Source of the DNA: Nannochloris sp. 'desiccata'
Lineage: Eukaryota > Chlorophyta > Trebouxiophyceae > Chlorellales > Chlorellaceae
Direction of reading: 5' to 3'
Assembly: GCA_019044685.2 (NCBI GenBank)
Contig: JAGTXX020000011.1
Coordinates: forward strand, 434,001-498,000
Length of the DNA stretch: 64,000 nucleotides
Both the position numbers and the translations under genes were made by a program. The notes beneath the pieces were generated by a model. The model did not search any database. It saw only the letters and a list, made by a program, of their open reading frames with translations, and was not told where the DNA came from. Shown here in pieces: positions 32,985 through 43,329 of the stretch (position 1 is its first letter; the number at the start of each line of letters is the position of its first letter).

Positions 32985-33779
32985 ATGATGCAATCTCTCT
33001 CTCCCCGCACTCCTAGAGAAAATCAATTGCCTCCCGAGCTGATCATAAGAAATATCACTAGAACAATTGGTGACAAAATCCTTTGGAGTAATATAAGCTT
33101 TTCTGTACGTCGCGGAGAAACAATCTTCATTAGGGGGCCGTCAGGAGTTGGCAAAACTCTTCTCCTCCGTTCTTTAGCTTGTCTGGACCCTATCCAGACC
33201 GGCGGGAGTATCACATTTGAAGACAAAACACCGGATCAAATCACCATTCCCAAGTGGCGTGCTTTGATTACCTACGTCTTTCAACAACGCATTGCCTTTC
33301 GTGGGACCCCATCTGAACTTTACTACACAGCTCAACGCTTCTCTGCTCAACGAGGTAGACCCCGTGGAGACCTCCCTGCGATTATACACGAATTAGGACT
33401 TGAACAAGCTGTTTTAAACCAACCCTGGTCTGAGCTTTCAGGTGGTCAAGCACAACGCGTACAAATAGCAGTTGCCGTTGCTTTGTGTCCATCTATACTC
33501 CTTTTAGACGAGCCGACCTCTTCTCTAGACGTTGAGTCTGCCCGTAGAGTAGAACGTGTACTTAAAAATTGCGGTGCAGGGTTAATTTGGGTTAGTCACG
33601 ATCCTCAGCAACCAGCTCGAGTTGGGGGAAGGGTTTTAGATTTGCCAGGCGGGTTTGAAAGCTTAGTGAGTACACCGCCAGCATCACCTGCAGTGGCTCA
33701 GCCTTCTAGCTTGCCTAAATCCAGTAAGAAATCAACAGTAAGGCGTCAATTGATTCCTTCTGACGACAACGAGGATTAG
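32985..33779 (+). CDS. STAR1: STAR1-type ABC transporter ATPase
   Basis: A 264-residue soluble ABC ATPase without membrane helices: Walker A GPSGVGKT (about 51-58), Q-loop (VFQQRIAFRGTP), signature LSGGQAQR (about 151-158), Walker B ILLLDEPTSSLD (about 170-181) and H-loop SHD. It matches the STAR1/FetA(YbbL) type, a nucleotide-binding protein that pairs with a separate UPF0014 membrane subunit. In rice and Arabidopsis the STAR1-STAR2/ALS3 complex is needed for aluminium tolerance and has been linked to UDP-glucose transport; the bacterial FetAB pair exports iron. The membrane partner gene follows after 98 bp on the same strand. Intronless. The first of two adjacent Mets is used. Confidence 0.9.
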   Translation: MMQSLSPRTPRENQLPPELIIRNITRTIGDKILWSNISFSVRRGETIFIRGPSGVGKTLLLRSLACLDPIQTGGSITFEDKTPDQITIPKWRALITYVFQQRIAFRGTPSELYYTAQRFSAQRGRPRGDLPAIIHELGLEQAVLNQPWSELSGGQAQRVQIAVAVALCPSILLLDEPTSSLDVESARRVERVLKNCGAGLIWVSHDPQQPARVGGRVLDLPGGFESLVSTPPASPAVAQPSSLPKSSKKSTVRRQLIPSDDNED

Positions 33780-33877
33780 GCACATAATCAATTAACTAAT
33801 CAAGAAATAAATAGGTGACAAGAACCAACGGTGTTTTTTGACAGTACAGGCAAAAATATAAAGTTAAACAAGCAAGT

Positions 33878-35119
33878 ATGGTATTCCAAGACGCAATGGA
33901 GAGTCTCATAGGCTTCTCTTCCGAAGAATTGCGCTTTTTAGAGGCAGTAAGGCAAGGAAGCCCTGCAGAACGTGATGCCTTCCAACAAGCACTGTCTTCG
34001 ACCGTTCATCAAGCAGTTGATCATTACTCTGTCAGCAAGTATTCTAGCAGTATAAATCTAACATCTGGATCGCCTGAAGCCGACCCTTCTGGCCCAGTAG
34101 AGATCCCTCTACCTCAGCTCTTTCTCTCAGCACTACCACTCGTTTTTCTTGGCGCCCTCTCCGCCTCTCTCCGCCTCGGTCTCCATGGGAAGCTGGGTAT
34201 AGCTGTCGTACGCTGTGCCAGTCAACTTTCCATTTTAGGTTTCATTCTGGTACCTATCTTTGTGAGTAATACCTGGTGGTTGACCGTCATATATACTTTA
34301 TTCATGCTGTTGGTTGCCGCAGCGGAAGCGGTGTCCCGCCCGGCTCAAGCCTATGATGGAATGCTTTTTTCAGTTCTTGCAGCGATGGGTATAGCATGTT
34401 CTGTTTCCATTACCTTTGGTTTAGCTGCAGTTGTACGCGTAACACCCTGGTACGATGCGCAATACCTCATTCCCATGCTGGGCATGATGCTTGGGAATTC
34501 GTGTTCCTCAGTAGCTGTCGGCTTGTCCGCTGTTCTCGAAGAGCTCTCTTCTGGGAAAGAAAAGGTTGAAGCGTTGCTGGTATTAGGCGCCACGCGGGTT
34601 GAAGCGACGCGAGATGTCGTGGTAAGAGCGACAAGATTATCACTGACGCCATTGTTGAATTCGATGAATGTAGTTGGAATAGTTTCAATACCAGGAATGA
34701 TGACGGGGCAGATTCTGGGCGGTTCCGATCCATCCGTAGCTGCCCGGTATCAAACCATCATTTTCTTTTTAGTCGCACTCAGTTCCAGTGCCTCCGCAAT
34801 AGCCACTGTCTATGCAGCGGTGTTGACGGTGTGTGATAGTAAGCATAGACTTCGAGCTGAAAAATTAAAGCCAAGAACGTCTCGAACAAGCGGTGCTGTT
34901 ACGTGGATGGTAGAACAAGTCAAACAGGGATATTTAGAAGCGAAATCTGGGGTTAATTCTGCGGGAAGAAAGTTTAAAAGAGCGTTTCAAGCCCCACCGG
35001 CGCCGAGGAGTCGGCATCGGTTTTCAAGTTACCTTGCTGCTGAGGAAGGGCGAGGTGGTGGTGAAGCTGAAGTGGAACAGCCCTTGTTGCCTACGACCCC
35101 ACCTTCACCTGTGCCTTAA
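33878..35119 (+). CDS. STAR2: STAR2/ALS3-type UPF0014 membrane subunit
   Basis: A 413-residue membrane protein of family UPF0014 (bacterial YbbM/FetB, plant STAR2/ALS3). About seven hydrophobic helices run from about 85 to 320. Conserved family segments are LRLGLHGKLGIAVVRCASQL, MLGMMLGNSCSSVAVGL, GATRVEATRDVVVRATRLSL and NVVGIVSIPGMMTGQILGGS. The N-terminal 75 residues and the C-terminal 90 residues are extra compared with about 260-270 residues in bacteria and are probably soluble. It should combine with the ATPase encoded just upstream to form one transporter. Intronless. The gene order ATPase-permease equals that of the bacterial operon, although eukaryotic genes are normally transcribed separately. 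Confidence 0.9.
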   Translation: MVFQDAMESLIGFSSEELRFLEAVRQGSPAERDAFQQALSSTVHQAVDHYSVSKYSSSINLTSGSPEADPSGPVEIPLPQLFLSALPLVFLGALSASLRLGLHGKLGIAVVRCASQLSILGFILVPIFVSNTWWLTVIYTLFMLLVAAAEAVSRPAQAYDGMLFSVLAAMGIACSVSITFGLAAVVRVTPWYDAQYLIPMLGMMLGNSCSSVAVGLSAVLEELSSGKEKVEALLVLGATRVEATRDVVVRATRLSLTPLLNSMNVVGIVSIPGMMTGQILGGSDPSVAARYQTIIFFLVALSSSASAIATVYAAVLTVCDSKHRLRAEKLKPRTSRTSGAVTWMVEQVKQGYLEAKSGVNSAGRKFKRAFQAPPAPRSRHRFSSYLAAEEGRGGGEAEVEQPLLPTTPPSPVP

Positions 35120-35470
35120 CAATTAACAGAAAATAACAGACTTTGTAGAAAAGTATTGGTGTAGAAATATAATAGAAACCGGAATGAGGCCTCCAAGTAA
35201 GGTGAAAGCCATATACGCGTCACGCCACGGCGCTGTCTGCCGGAGTGCCGCGGCCTAAATGCCCAATTTGCTTCGCAGGCTCGCAATTGATATTCTCTAT
35301 AATATGAGCAAGTTGAATTGTAGCTCCAAATGGGTTCTGTGAATACAAATACTTACAATACTCTATCGAATTGTAATTGTAAATTGTTGAAATAACCGAA
35401 CTATTTCCTGAACTTGATGGTGGTTTCTTCGTGAATTATACTTTGGATTATCAACACGAGTCCACGAAAC
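35120..35470. other. Intergenic region, nothing recognised
   Basis: A 351-bp tandem gap: 3' UTR of STAR2 (TGTAA motifs near 35370-35380) and promoter of the ABCG gene. No repeat or RNA gene recognised. Confidence 0.35.
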
Positions 35471-37890
35471 ATGACAAGAGCTTCTTTTGTCATACTGACA
35501 GTACTTTTAATGGTTTCGATCGCCCATGCCCAAGACAATGGTGAGCTTTGACCCTTTGTTAGCTGCCTCATAATTAAACCGGCCCCAATACCTCGTAATT
35601 CTAACGACTGTTATTTTCTCCCCTGATCAGGTTCCTGTCCCGAGGGGTTCTCAGGTCCTAAATGTTCACTGTGCTCAAACGACCTTGCATGTTCCGCTAG
35701 CACAGGCAACAGCGGCGCCACCTGCAACAGAGACCTCCCCTTCTTATCTAGCTCCAAAGTGAAGTCGTTTGTATGCAATCCTACAGGTCCTGATCTTGTA
35801 GTGGGGTTGATTGCGCCCGATAGTTTATTAATTCAATGCCACACAATGGCGGGAGGTGGCTCAAGTGGTGGTGTTGACGTTGCAGCGCCTCCTAACCCTG
35901 TAGAAGACAGCGCCCCTGCACTTGCATTAGCACCCGAAGTTGCAGCTTTCTCTCCGCCTGTTATGTTACCCTTCGAAGGAGAAGCATCATCACCGGTGGC
36001 AGTTCCACCTGTTATCAACAGCGACACCGGAGCGCCTGCTCCTGGCCTTGTCGTGAACGGAACCGATATATCAGGCCTTCTGGACGCTGCAGGACAAGCT
36101 CTTGCAGGTAAAAAGCGTCTTCTTCTCCAAGATGTAGCAGCAGCAGCAGCACCAGCAGGGGATCCATATTGTGATATTGGCTTTAGAGTGCAAGACCCTG
36201 CATTACAAGTCCAATGCAAAGCAAATGATTGTGCTCTTCAAGTAGGATCTTCCACAGTATCCTGTCAAAAGACAACGTGCGAATGTGAAGGTGATCCTAC
36301 CTGTGCAAACAACGCTTTAGTTTCAAGTCTAATTAATCTTGTCAACGGCAAAGCAGAGCTTGTTTGCACCCCTGGAGCCGCCGAGGATCAGACTGCTCCT
36401 TGCATTTTAAAATTGCAAGGATTGCCTATCAATGAAATTCAAGCGAATTGTCAAGCTGCAGAGTGTATACTTGCCGAGGACAATGGTTTTAGTGGCTCTA
36501 ATTCTACGACGCCTGATGTGGAACCCCTTGCACCGGTACCTAATTTAAATATCAATCCCATAATTGCTGCAATCCCGTTGATGTTTTTAACCCTTGTTGT
36601 GGGTTTTGTGGGCACCTATACCTGGATGCACAGGTCCATGTGGAGCGCTTCTGCTGCTACAGCCGCGGCTGCTGGCGGCACCAGTGGAGCGTCATCAAAA
36701 CATGGTAAAAAAGTGAAAACACTTGAATTTAGAGATATATGCGTGAAAGTTCCTATGGATGCAACCACATCCACTAGAAAACATCAAGCTTTACGTCAAA
36801 AAGCGCTTGCTAGACACGATACAACGCACATTACTATCCAAACGATGGGCTCTGGCGGGAGTCACTCTTTTGCTGGTATTTTGAGCCGCCAAGCTCGCCA
36901 TAAACTTGGTTTCAAAGGCTCTGAGGACGATTTACAACTCTCCCCACAAGAAGAACTGGCTGCGGTGGCTGCCTCCGAAAGCCAAGATTTAGCCTCCGCT
37001 GCTGACTTTGTCTCTCAGCTTCATGGCAACCCCGAAGCTGGCATGTGGACTGTTGTAGAGGATTGTACTGGAATAACCTCTGCTGGGGAAGTCGTTGGTG
37101 TATTAGGCCCCTCAGGATGTGGTAAAACAACCCTTTTAACTTCGATCGTTGGTTCTTCCTTGGAGCTCGGCGCTACAGCCTTGATGACCGGGGCAGTCTT
37201 GATTGATGGTGTACCCCGTCAAGGCCAAGACGTAGCCTACGTCCCTCAAGCAGACACCCTGATTCCTACATTAACTGTTGCTGAGTGTGTCCGTTATTCT
37301 GCTTTATTAAGGCTTCCTCGCTCCACTCCTATTGATCAAGTCCATTCTCGAGTTGCCAGAGTTCTGGGAGAGCTCGGATTGTCTCACGTAGCAGATTCTC
37401 CCGTGGGTGGATCTGGGAATATCCGAGGCGTATCTGGTGGAGAACGTCGTCGTGTTACTATTGGCATGGAATTAGTTACAGACCCATCAATTATCGTTCT
37501 TGATGAGCCCACTTCAGGGCTTGATTCTTACACAGCCATCAATCTGATTAGATCTTTAAGAACTGTCGCTGCCGGGGGGCGTGTGGTTATCGCTTCGTTG
37601 CATCAACCTTCAAAAGATATGTTTTATGCTTTAGATAGTGTGATTTTGATGGGACATGGTAGGATGCTGTTTAAAGGAAGGCCTGAAGAAGCTGAGTCAG
37701 CGTTGTCGATAGCTGGTGTGCCATGCCCAGGGGATACTGCTGTAGCTGAACATATGTTGAAGGTGGCAAGTAACCCTGTTGATATTAAGGCAATGTTGAA
37801 GATGAAGTATAAGAGCTCATCTGCAGCGTTGAATACGCTTGGAGGTAATCACACTGGAATGAAAAGTGCCAGCGCTCCGGGTGTTGTGGA

Positions 37891-37927
<37 letters not shown>

Positions 37928-39112
37928 AAGATCGATAGTGCCTCTGCTACTGCTTCCCCTACAGCTGATGGCACTGCCCATGCGTTAACCACAATCTCAC
38001 AACAAGATACAGATGGCAATGTGGAAGCAGCAACCCCCCCTGAACAACGTTCTCTCGGGATAAACGAGTCTTTATCCTTTAGCAGCGTGGCGGTTGAGAA
38101 GCCTCCGCGTCCTGCCGGCTTCGCCCGTCAGCTTGCAGTCATGTTTTGGCGTACTTCCATGGATATTATCCGCAATCCTACGCTTCTCGTTCTTCACGTG
38201 GGTATTGCTGCGATTGTAGGTGTTCTCAACGGGGCTATCTTCTATCAAGTAGAGCCAACATTTAGTGGAGTCCAAAATCGAATGGGCGCTACCTTTTTTG
38301 CGCTCGCTTTACTCGCGTTTACTTCATTAACTACCGTAGATTTATTAATGAACGAACGTAATGTAGTCATGAGAGAGGTTAGATCAGGGTATTACGGTCC
38401 TGTTGCTTATTTGCTTTCTAAACTGGCTCTGGACGGGATGTTGCTCCGAGCGATACCTGCAATTGTTTTCTGGGCTCCTTTTTACTACATGACTGGATTC
38501 CGTAGTGGTGCTCCCTATGCAGCAACGTATGTATTCACCATGGTGGCGTTCAATTGCTGCATTGGGGCCTTGTCTATGGCGGTCACGGTTGGGTGCAACA
38601 CGGCAGGGCAAGCGGCATTTGTAATGAATTTTACCTTGCTATTTATGCTTGTGTTCACTGGATTTTTGGTGAAAATATCCAGTGTGACGCCTGTATTAGC
38701 CTGGATCCACTTCTTATCGCCGTTTTTCTACGCGTTTGAAGCTATGTTGTCTACAGAACTGAATGGACAGTCGATTGATTTTGCCTATCAACCGACACCA
38801 GATGTGCCGGTGACAATAATCCCAGATCTGAAAGGAGAAACTTTCTTAACCAGTTTAGGGTTGAGTACGACCAACACAACGAGAGATATTGGTGTGTTGG
38901 TGGCTCTGTATGTGGCGTTTATGGCTCTGGCATTAGGGTTGTTCTTGTTTAAAATGCCAAGAAGTAGCAATGCTGCCGCTGCAAAAGCGGCAAAAAAGGC
39001 GGCGGGGGCAGCGGGGACAGCAACGGTGCAGGCACCGAGAACATCGGTTGCAGTGACAGAAACAGGGCAGGAGAAAGTAGACGATCAATTACATCATACC
39101 ACATATATCTGA
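35471..39112 (+). CDS. ABCG half-transporter with Cys-rich ectodomain (ABCG24/28-like)
   Basis: Exons 35471-35540 and 35631-39112 (90-bp intron) give 1,183 residues in frame. Exon 1 is a signal peptide (ILTVLLMVSIAHAQ). A Cys-rich, EGF-like start (SCPEGFSGPKCSLC) and a luminal region reach to a first membrane helix at about 332-355. The ABC domain follows: Walker A GPSGCGKT (about 516), signature VSGGERRRV (about 624), Walker B IIVLDEPTSGLD (about 645) and H-loop ASLHQPSKD. Five or six helices at about 850-1135 form the ABCG permease domain. The same order (signal, Cys-rich ectodomain, helix, ABC, permease) is known for plant ABCG24/28/29. It works as a dimer; the substrate is unknown. A linker contains an eleven-Ala run. 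Confidence 0.92.
37895..37927 (+). repeat. (GCT)11 microsatellite in ABCG coding region
   Basis: Eleven perfect GCT codons encode a polyalanine run in the disordered linker between the ABC and permease domains. The lack of synonymous change suggests recent slippage expansion, and the length is likely to vary between strains. Confidence 0.9.
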
Positions 39113-39951
39113 CATAATATCGATCTTAATTCAATTTACAATAAGAGTAAATAAAGCGTTTTAAAATAATATATCTCGATATGCGATAAATTATCAATGA
39201 AAGTTCTTTTTTTTTTTCTTCTTTCTTTAACTTTTTGCCCTTCTTAGCTCTGCAACACCAACTTATACCCATATTTATTTGGAGCGGAAGTCTCTTTACC
39301 ATTATCTTAGGTAGCGATGTGCTCTTAGTTCTTTTCCTTTTCTCTGCTATCCTCGTGTAATTAGACATACATTTTTCTGGCTTTCCTCCTGATTATGTAC
39401 GGTATGGTAAGGTTACGTTATTTCCACGTTGTCTAAGACACGCTGCTGCCTCTAGAACCCTTGGTAATCTGTCGGTGTCTTGATTGGCTATTTGGCTATC
39501 TACTCGAGAAGACTCATATTGGAACTCTCGCAAAATTCAGCACAAAAAATCCCGACATTGCCATAGCCGTCTTCACGCCTCCACGTACGTAATTTAAACC
39601 TTGCACTGTTGCCCCTCGTGGGGTTGGAGGAGGACCGCAGAATGAAACCTGGGTTGCTACCATAACTGACTGGATTTGATGGCTGACGAATGGGCTAATA
39701 GGCTCCCCAATCTGGGCTCCATGTGAATTTCATGACCAACCAAAAGAGTGATGGGGTGGCATTAAATCTGCGACGCAAGAAAGACCGAAAAAGCACTCGA
39801 TCTTCTTGCATCCAAAATCCTCGAGCTGTAGGACTTCCTAGCGGTTACATAGTATTTTTATAACTCCGAATAAAAGTTTGACGCGGCTAAAACCCGCCAT
39901 TAATCACAGAATTAGAAGTTTACACTGAAACAAATTCAAATAAATTCAAAC
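39113..39951. other. Long intergenic region upstream of the plastid protein
   Basis: 839 bp without a gene. The left end is the ABCG 3' UTR (AT-rich, TGTAA near 39355). The middle contains a GATTGG (inverted CCAAT) at about 39483. The right end holds a TATA-like element. No RNA gene or repeat recognised. Confidence 0.4.
39855..39863 (+). promoter_or_regulatory. Candidate TATA box of the plastid-protein gene
   Basis: The sequence TTTTTATAA lies about 90 bp before the ATG at 39952, a fair distance for a TATA box with a short leader. The downstream gene has strong codon bias, as expected of a highly expressed gene, where TATA boxes are common. Position-based inference only. Confidence 0.35.
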
Positions 39952-41390
39952 ATGCAGAATACTTTACTCGCCAAACAGGGCGCTGCTGGCCGGGCTGCGT
40001 TAACTAAAAATGTCAAGTACGTTTGGGTTTTTGATTTATTATCGTCAAGTTGCGATATTACTTGCTAATCACTGACATGCATCATGAAACTGATCTGGTA
40101 TTATTTCTTTTTCGCGTTTGCAGGCCTACTGTTGCTTCTGCACGCGCTGCTCGCTCGCGTTCTACTGTAATGACTCGTGCATATATGGATCCGTCTTCTC
40201 TTGAGGTTAGCGCTGCTCTCACTGCCTTGATTGCCTCTGGTGCCGCTGTCTTCTCTCTTGCTAGCGTCATTCGTAAAGCTAATGGCTTTGATGCTCGGGA
40301 TAAGGCTTTGATGGCAACTACCGTGGCCACCACCGTCCCAGCTGCGGTTATCGTCCAGGAAATCATCGCTGAAAAGACTGAGGAGCCTGTTTTTGAGAAA
40401 AGGATTGAAGTCGAGGTTGAGCCTATTAAGAACGAAATTGCCATCCCTGTGGTCGCTGCTGCCGCTATCTCTGCCCCTGCCAAGGCAGTTGATACTTCTG
40501 CAGTTGCCAAGGCAGAGGAGAAGAAGCCCATTATTGTTGCTACCCCAGTAGTCGCCGCAGCCTCTAACCCCGCTCCTGCCGCCATCAAAAAGGCGGTAGA
40601 GAAGACGGTCGCGGAGATCCCCACCCCTGTCACCACTACCAAGCCTGCTGACATTCAGGTCGGTGAAGCTATTCTTTTTAACTTTGAAAACACCCCTGAG
40701 GCTATATCTCTCAGTTCCCAGGACGAAGATGTGACCACCACCCGAATCACCGAGCCTACTTTGCCCAAGGCTGACCCTGTAGTCGCTGCTGCTGTGCTCG
40801 AAGCCATGACTTCTGATGCTCCTGTAGGTACCACAGCCCCTGGCTCCAACAATAACACCGGCGGTTTTGGCTCTGAAGCCGCTTCTACAAAGACCATTGC
40901 CGGAGAAGAGCCAGTTTTGGAGTTAGTTGGCGCAATGACTGCCCCCACCTCTGCTGCCGAGGCAATGGAAGCTGCCCGTGAATACGAAGCTCGTCTTGCC
41001 CGTGTCCTTGCTGACGCTAATTTGGAGACTGCAACTATCGCTTCTACCGAGACTGCTACCGCCCAGAAACAGCGGTCTCAGCGCCTTGTCACAATTACCG
41101 AGCAGTACCAAGAGAAAATTGAGTCTCTTTGGTCAAGCTATGAAGTGAAAAAGGCTCAAGAAGCTGTTCTTTTAAGCAAACAGGAGAAGCTGACTATGGA
41201 TTTGGCTGCTTTGGATGCTGCCCAGCAGGCGCAGGAAGAGGCTGCCCAGGCCGACAACAAATTTGCAATGGCGGCTCAAAAGGTAATCGCTGCACTGGCT
41301 GCTATTTGGGCGTTTATTATGGCTTTAGTGGCTAAAGTGACTGGAGGACGCTTTGGTGGTACCAATACTCCCGCTGGTGCGTCTGCTTAA
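39952..41390 (+). CDS. Unrecognised Ala/Thr/Pro-rich protein, probably plastid, codon-biased
   Basis: Exons 39952-40016 and 40124-41390 (107-bp intron) give 443 residues. The first ~37 residues (Ala, Arg, Ser, Thr, almost no acidic residues, ending near TVMTRA) look like a chloroplast transit peptide. A hydrophobic helix lies at about 47-66. An Ala/Val/Pro/Thr/Lys-rich low-complexity region follows to about 290, then a charged helix, probably coiled coil, to about 400. A second hydrophobic helix (VIAALAAIWAFIMALVAKV) precedes a short Gly-rich end. Codons are strongly skewed to GCT/GCC, ACC and AAG compared with neighbours, which suggests high expression. I recognise no family. A membrane-spanning or membrane-linking structural protein of the plastid is a guess from layout. 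Confidence 0.7.
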
Positions 41391-41799
41391 GTAGCCCAGC
41401 TTTTCATGTTACCTGTTACCTTTTCTTTCTTCCCCAATGTTTGACTGATATGATATTTGATATATCGAGATATATCTGGAAGATGTAGTATTTTCAAGTT
41501 ATTTTTTTCCACTATTTAGAAAAACAGCAGTCTGTTTTCTTCTTCAACCTAACGAAACGTCCCTTTATTTTCTCGGCTTGTTTGCTTATTATTCCTCGCC
41601 TCTCCTTGTTAAAAAATAAAAAATGACACGAGGCGGGTGATGCCTACCTTGATACTCTGTCTATTTTCGCTGTCCACGCTTTTTTCTCGGTTACTCGACT
41701 GTTTTTGAATCCTTCTCCTTCCACCCTTACTTATTAGAAACAGTAATGTAAAAAATTTTGACTCAGCCTAGTTATCTTGTCTTGAATAGTATTTTTACA
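41391..41799. other. Convergent intergenic region, nothing recognised
   Basis: 409 bp between two 3' ends. It includes two back-to-back GATATATC palindromes at 41459-41476 and AT-rich sequence. No gene seen. Confidence 0.4.
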
Positions 41800-42876
41800 T
41801 CAGTTTAAACCACCATTATTTTCAGCCATCAGATAATAGTCTCTACAATACTTTTCAAACCCTTTTATTAATTCACTAGCATGCTCATATGGTGTATCAA
41901 CTTTCTTTTCTGACACCTCGGTTCGGAATCGTTCCAAAACACGTCGTCGTTCTCTATTCAAATCCTCCGCAATATTCTTTTTCTCTTGTTTCCCACCTGC
42001 AGGCGAGGATGATGATGATGATGATGAGAATGATGAGAGCACCTCAGTAACATATTTTCGAGTCTGTACGTCGACATGATGTAGTAGACTCTCTGCTGTA
42101 CCTCTCCTAGCTTCAGCGATTCGTGCCTCGTCAGCTTTTTCATCAAACGGAGCTGGAGCAGGAGGACCCCAAGCATCCTCGACCCGAGACCACAGAGCCT
42201 TCCCATTTATTTTGCTTCTAATATCGCTGCTCTTCTTCTTCTGTATTTCAAACGACTCTTCAATATCGAGTAGCACTTTGTATGTATCGGAGTCATAAGG
42301 GCAGTGTTGATTCTCTTCAGGAGGCTCAAATATTGCAGCTGTTCTTCTCAAAACTTCTTCAGGCACCCGCTGCCCTGGTGGCCGTAGCTCATTTCTTTCT
42401 AAAGCTGTCTCGAGAGGGCAGTTTATGTGAGCGTGAATGTAGGCAGCACCAGCAGCACGTGCTATACGCCAACACTCTGCTCTCATGCTACGGTAATGCA
42501 TCGTATCGTCTACAATTACTATATGGTTTCTGGTTTTGATGGTCCTGTCGTTGGTAGAAGAAAAACAAATGGTGGTGGTGATGGCGTCAATGTCTGAGTT
42601 ACTATTTTCATTTTGTTTGAGCGATTCTAGAGCTTGGGAGACTGCTTGTAATGATGTAGCTCTATGTTTCTTCCATTTCTCTGGATCGAAGTCTTCTAAA
42701 AAGTCTCCGGCTTGCTTGTCAAAATCGACAAGGGTAACAAGAGTTCCACTGGCTTCTGCCACTGCCGCTAAAGCTGCAGCTATTGTGCTTTTACCCGACC
42801 CAGGGATGCCGCATAACACAAGCATACATGCTGGGGACTTATTTAGAGTAATTGATGGCTTCAGACTTGATTCCAT
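41800..42876 (-). CDS. PSTK: O-phosphoseryl-tRNA(Sec) kinase
   Basis: A 358-residue P-loop kinase in one exon: Walker A GIPGSGKS (23-30), VTLVDFD (strand 2) and VIVDDTMHYRSMR, which matches the family's DDNxxYRSMR element. HINCPLETALERNELRP and RRTAAIFEPPEE (the lid and 'EPP' segment) separate it from the related KTI12. PSTK phosphorylates Ser-tRNA(Sec) so that SepSecS can make selenocysteinyl-tRNA. Its presence implies that this organism makes selenoproteins, as Chlamydomonas and Ostreococcus do and land plants do not. The C-terminal half is longer than usual and contains a poly-Ser stretch. Confident, though KTI12-like cousins remain the alternative. Confidence 0.82.
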   Translation of the reverse strand: MESSLKPSITLNKSPACMLVLCGIPGSGKSTIAAALAAVAEASGTLVTLVDFDKQAGDFLEDFDPEKWKKHRATSLQAVSQALESLKQNENSNSDIDAITTTICFSSTNDRTIKTRNHIVIVDDTMHYRSMRAECWRIARAAGAAYIHAHINCPLETALERNELRPPGQRVPEEVLRRTAAIFEPPEENQHCPYDSDTYKVLLDIEESFEIQKKKSSDIRSKINGKALWSRVEDAWGPPAPAPFDEKADEARIAEARRGTAESLLHHVDVQTRKYVTEVLSSFSSSSSSSSPAGGKQEKKNIAEDLNRERRRVLERFRTEVSEKKVDTPYEHASELIKGFEKYCRDYYLMAENNGGLN

Positions 42877-43329
42877 CGTTAATAATGAATTTTGTGATCA
42901 CACATGATCTGTTTTTAAGTTTGCTCCATTGTTTGCTCAACACGAGAAATTCAAGGCAGAATTACATATGAACGCGCTGTATAACACTATTTTCATGATT
43001 AAATGTCTATATTTTTACTTTGCAACTTTAACATGCAAAGATACATTGAAATTATTAAAATACAACCACCATGCACCGGGCGGGGGGTATTGACTCTTTC
43101 TAAATCAAAGAGTTCTCGCCAGCTCCCACTAGATCTCTCCTTTTAAGTAAAATAATCATACAAATCATCCAGATGTTTGCGAAAATATAAACGCAAAACA
43201 TCTTTCAAGTCCATATTAGTCGATGGTTGTTACATAAAAATGTTAGAAAAAAATCACGAACGTCAATAATTACAAATATACAGAGGTATAACGACGTCAA
43301 TTAAAATTTTAAAAACTTTACGATCTATT
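42877..43329. other. Intergenic region, nothing recognised
   Basis: A 453-bp gap: promoter of PSTK and 3' end of the next minus-strand gene (minus-strand TGTAA near 43270). AT-rich, no repeat or RNA gene recognised. Confidence 0.35.

Noticed and set aside
32985..35119. Bacterial contamination as source of the STAR1-STAR2 pair
   Set aside because: Flanking genes on the same contig have eukaryotic introns, and both proteins carry extensions beyond the bacterial lengths.
40082..40654. 190-codon open frame antisense to the plastid protein
   Set aside because: Product of the strongly biased codons of the sense gene; its Ala/Thr composition mirrors the sense strand.
41459..41476. Double GATATATC palindrome
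   Set aside because: Short, AT-rich and likely by chance in a 3' region.
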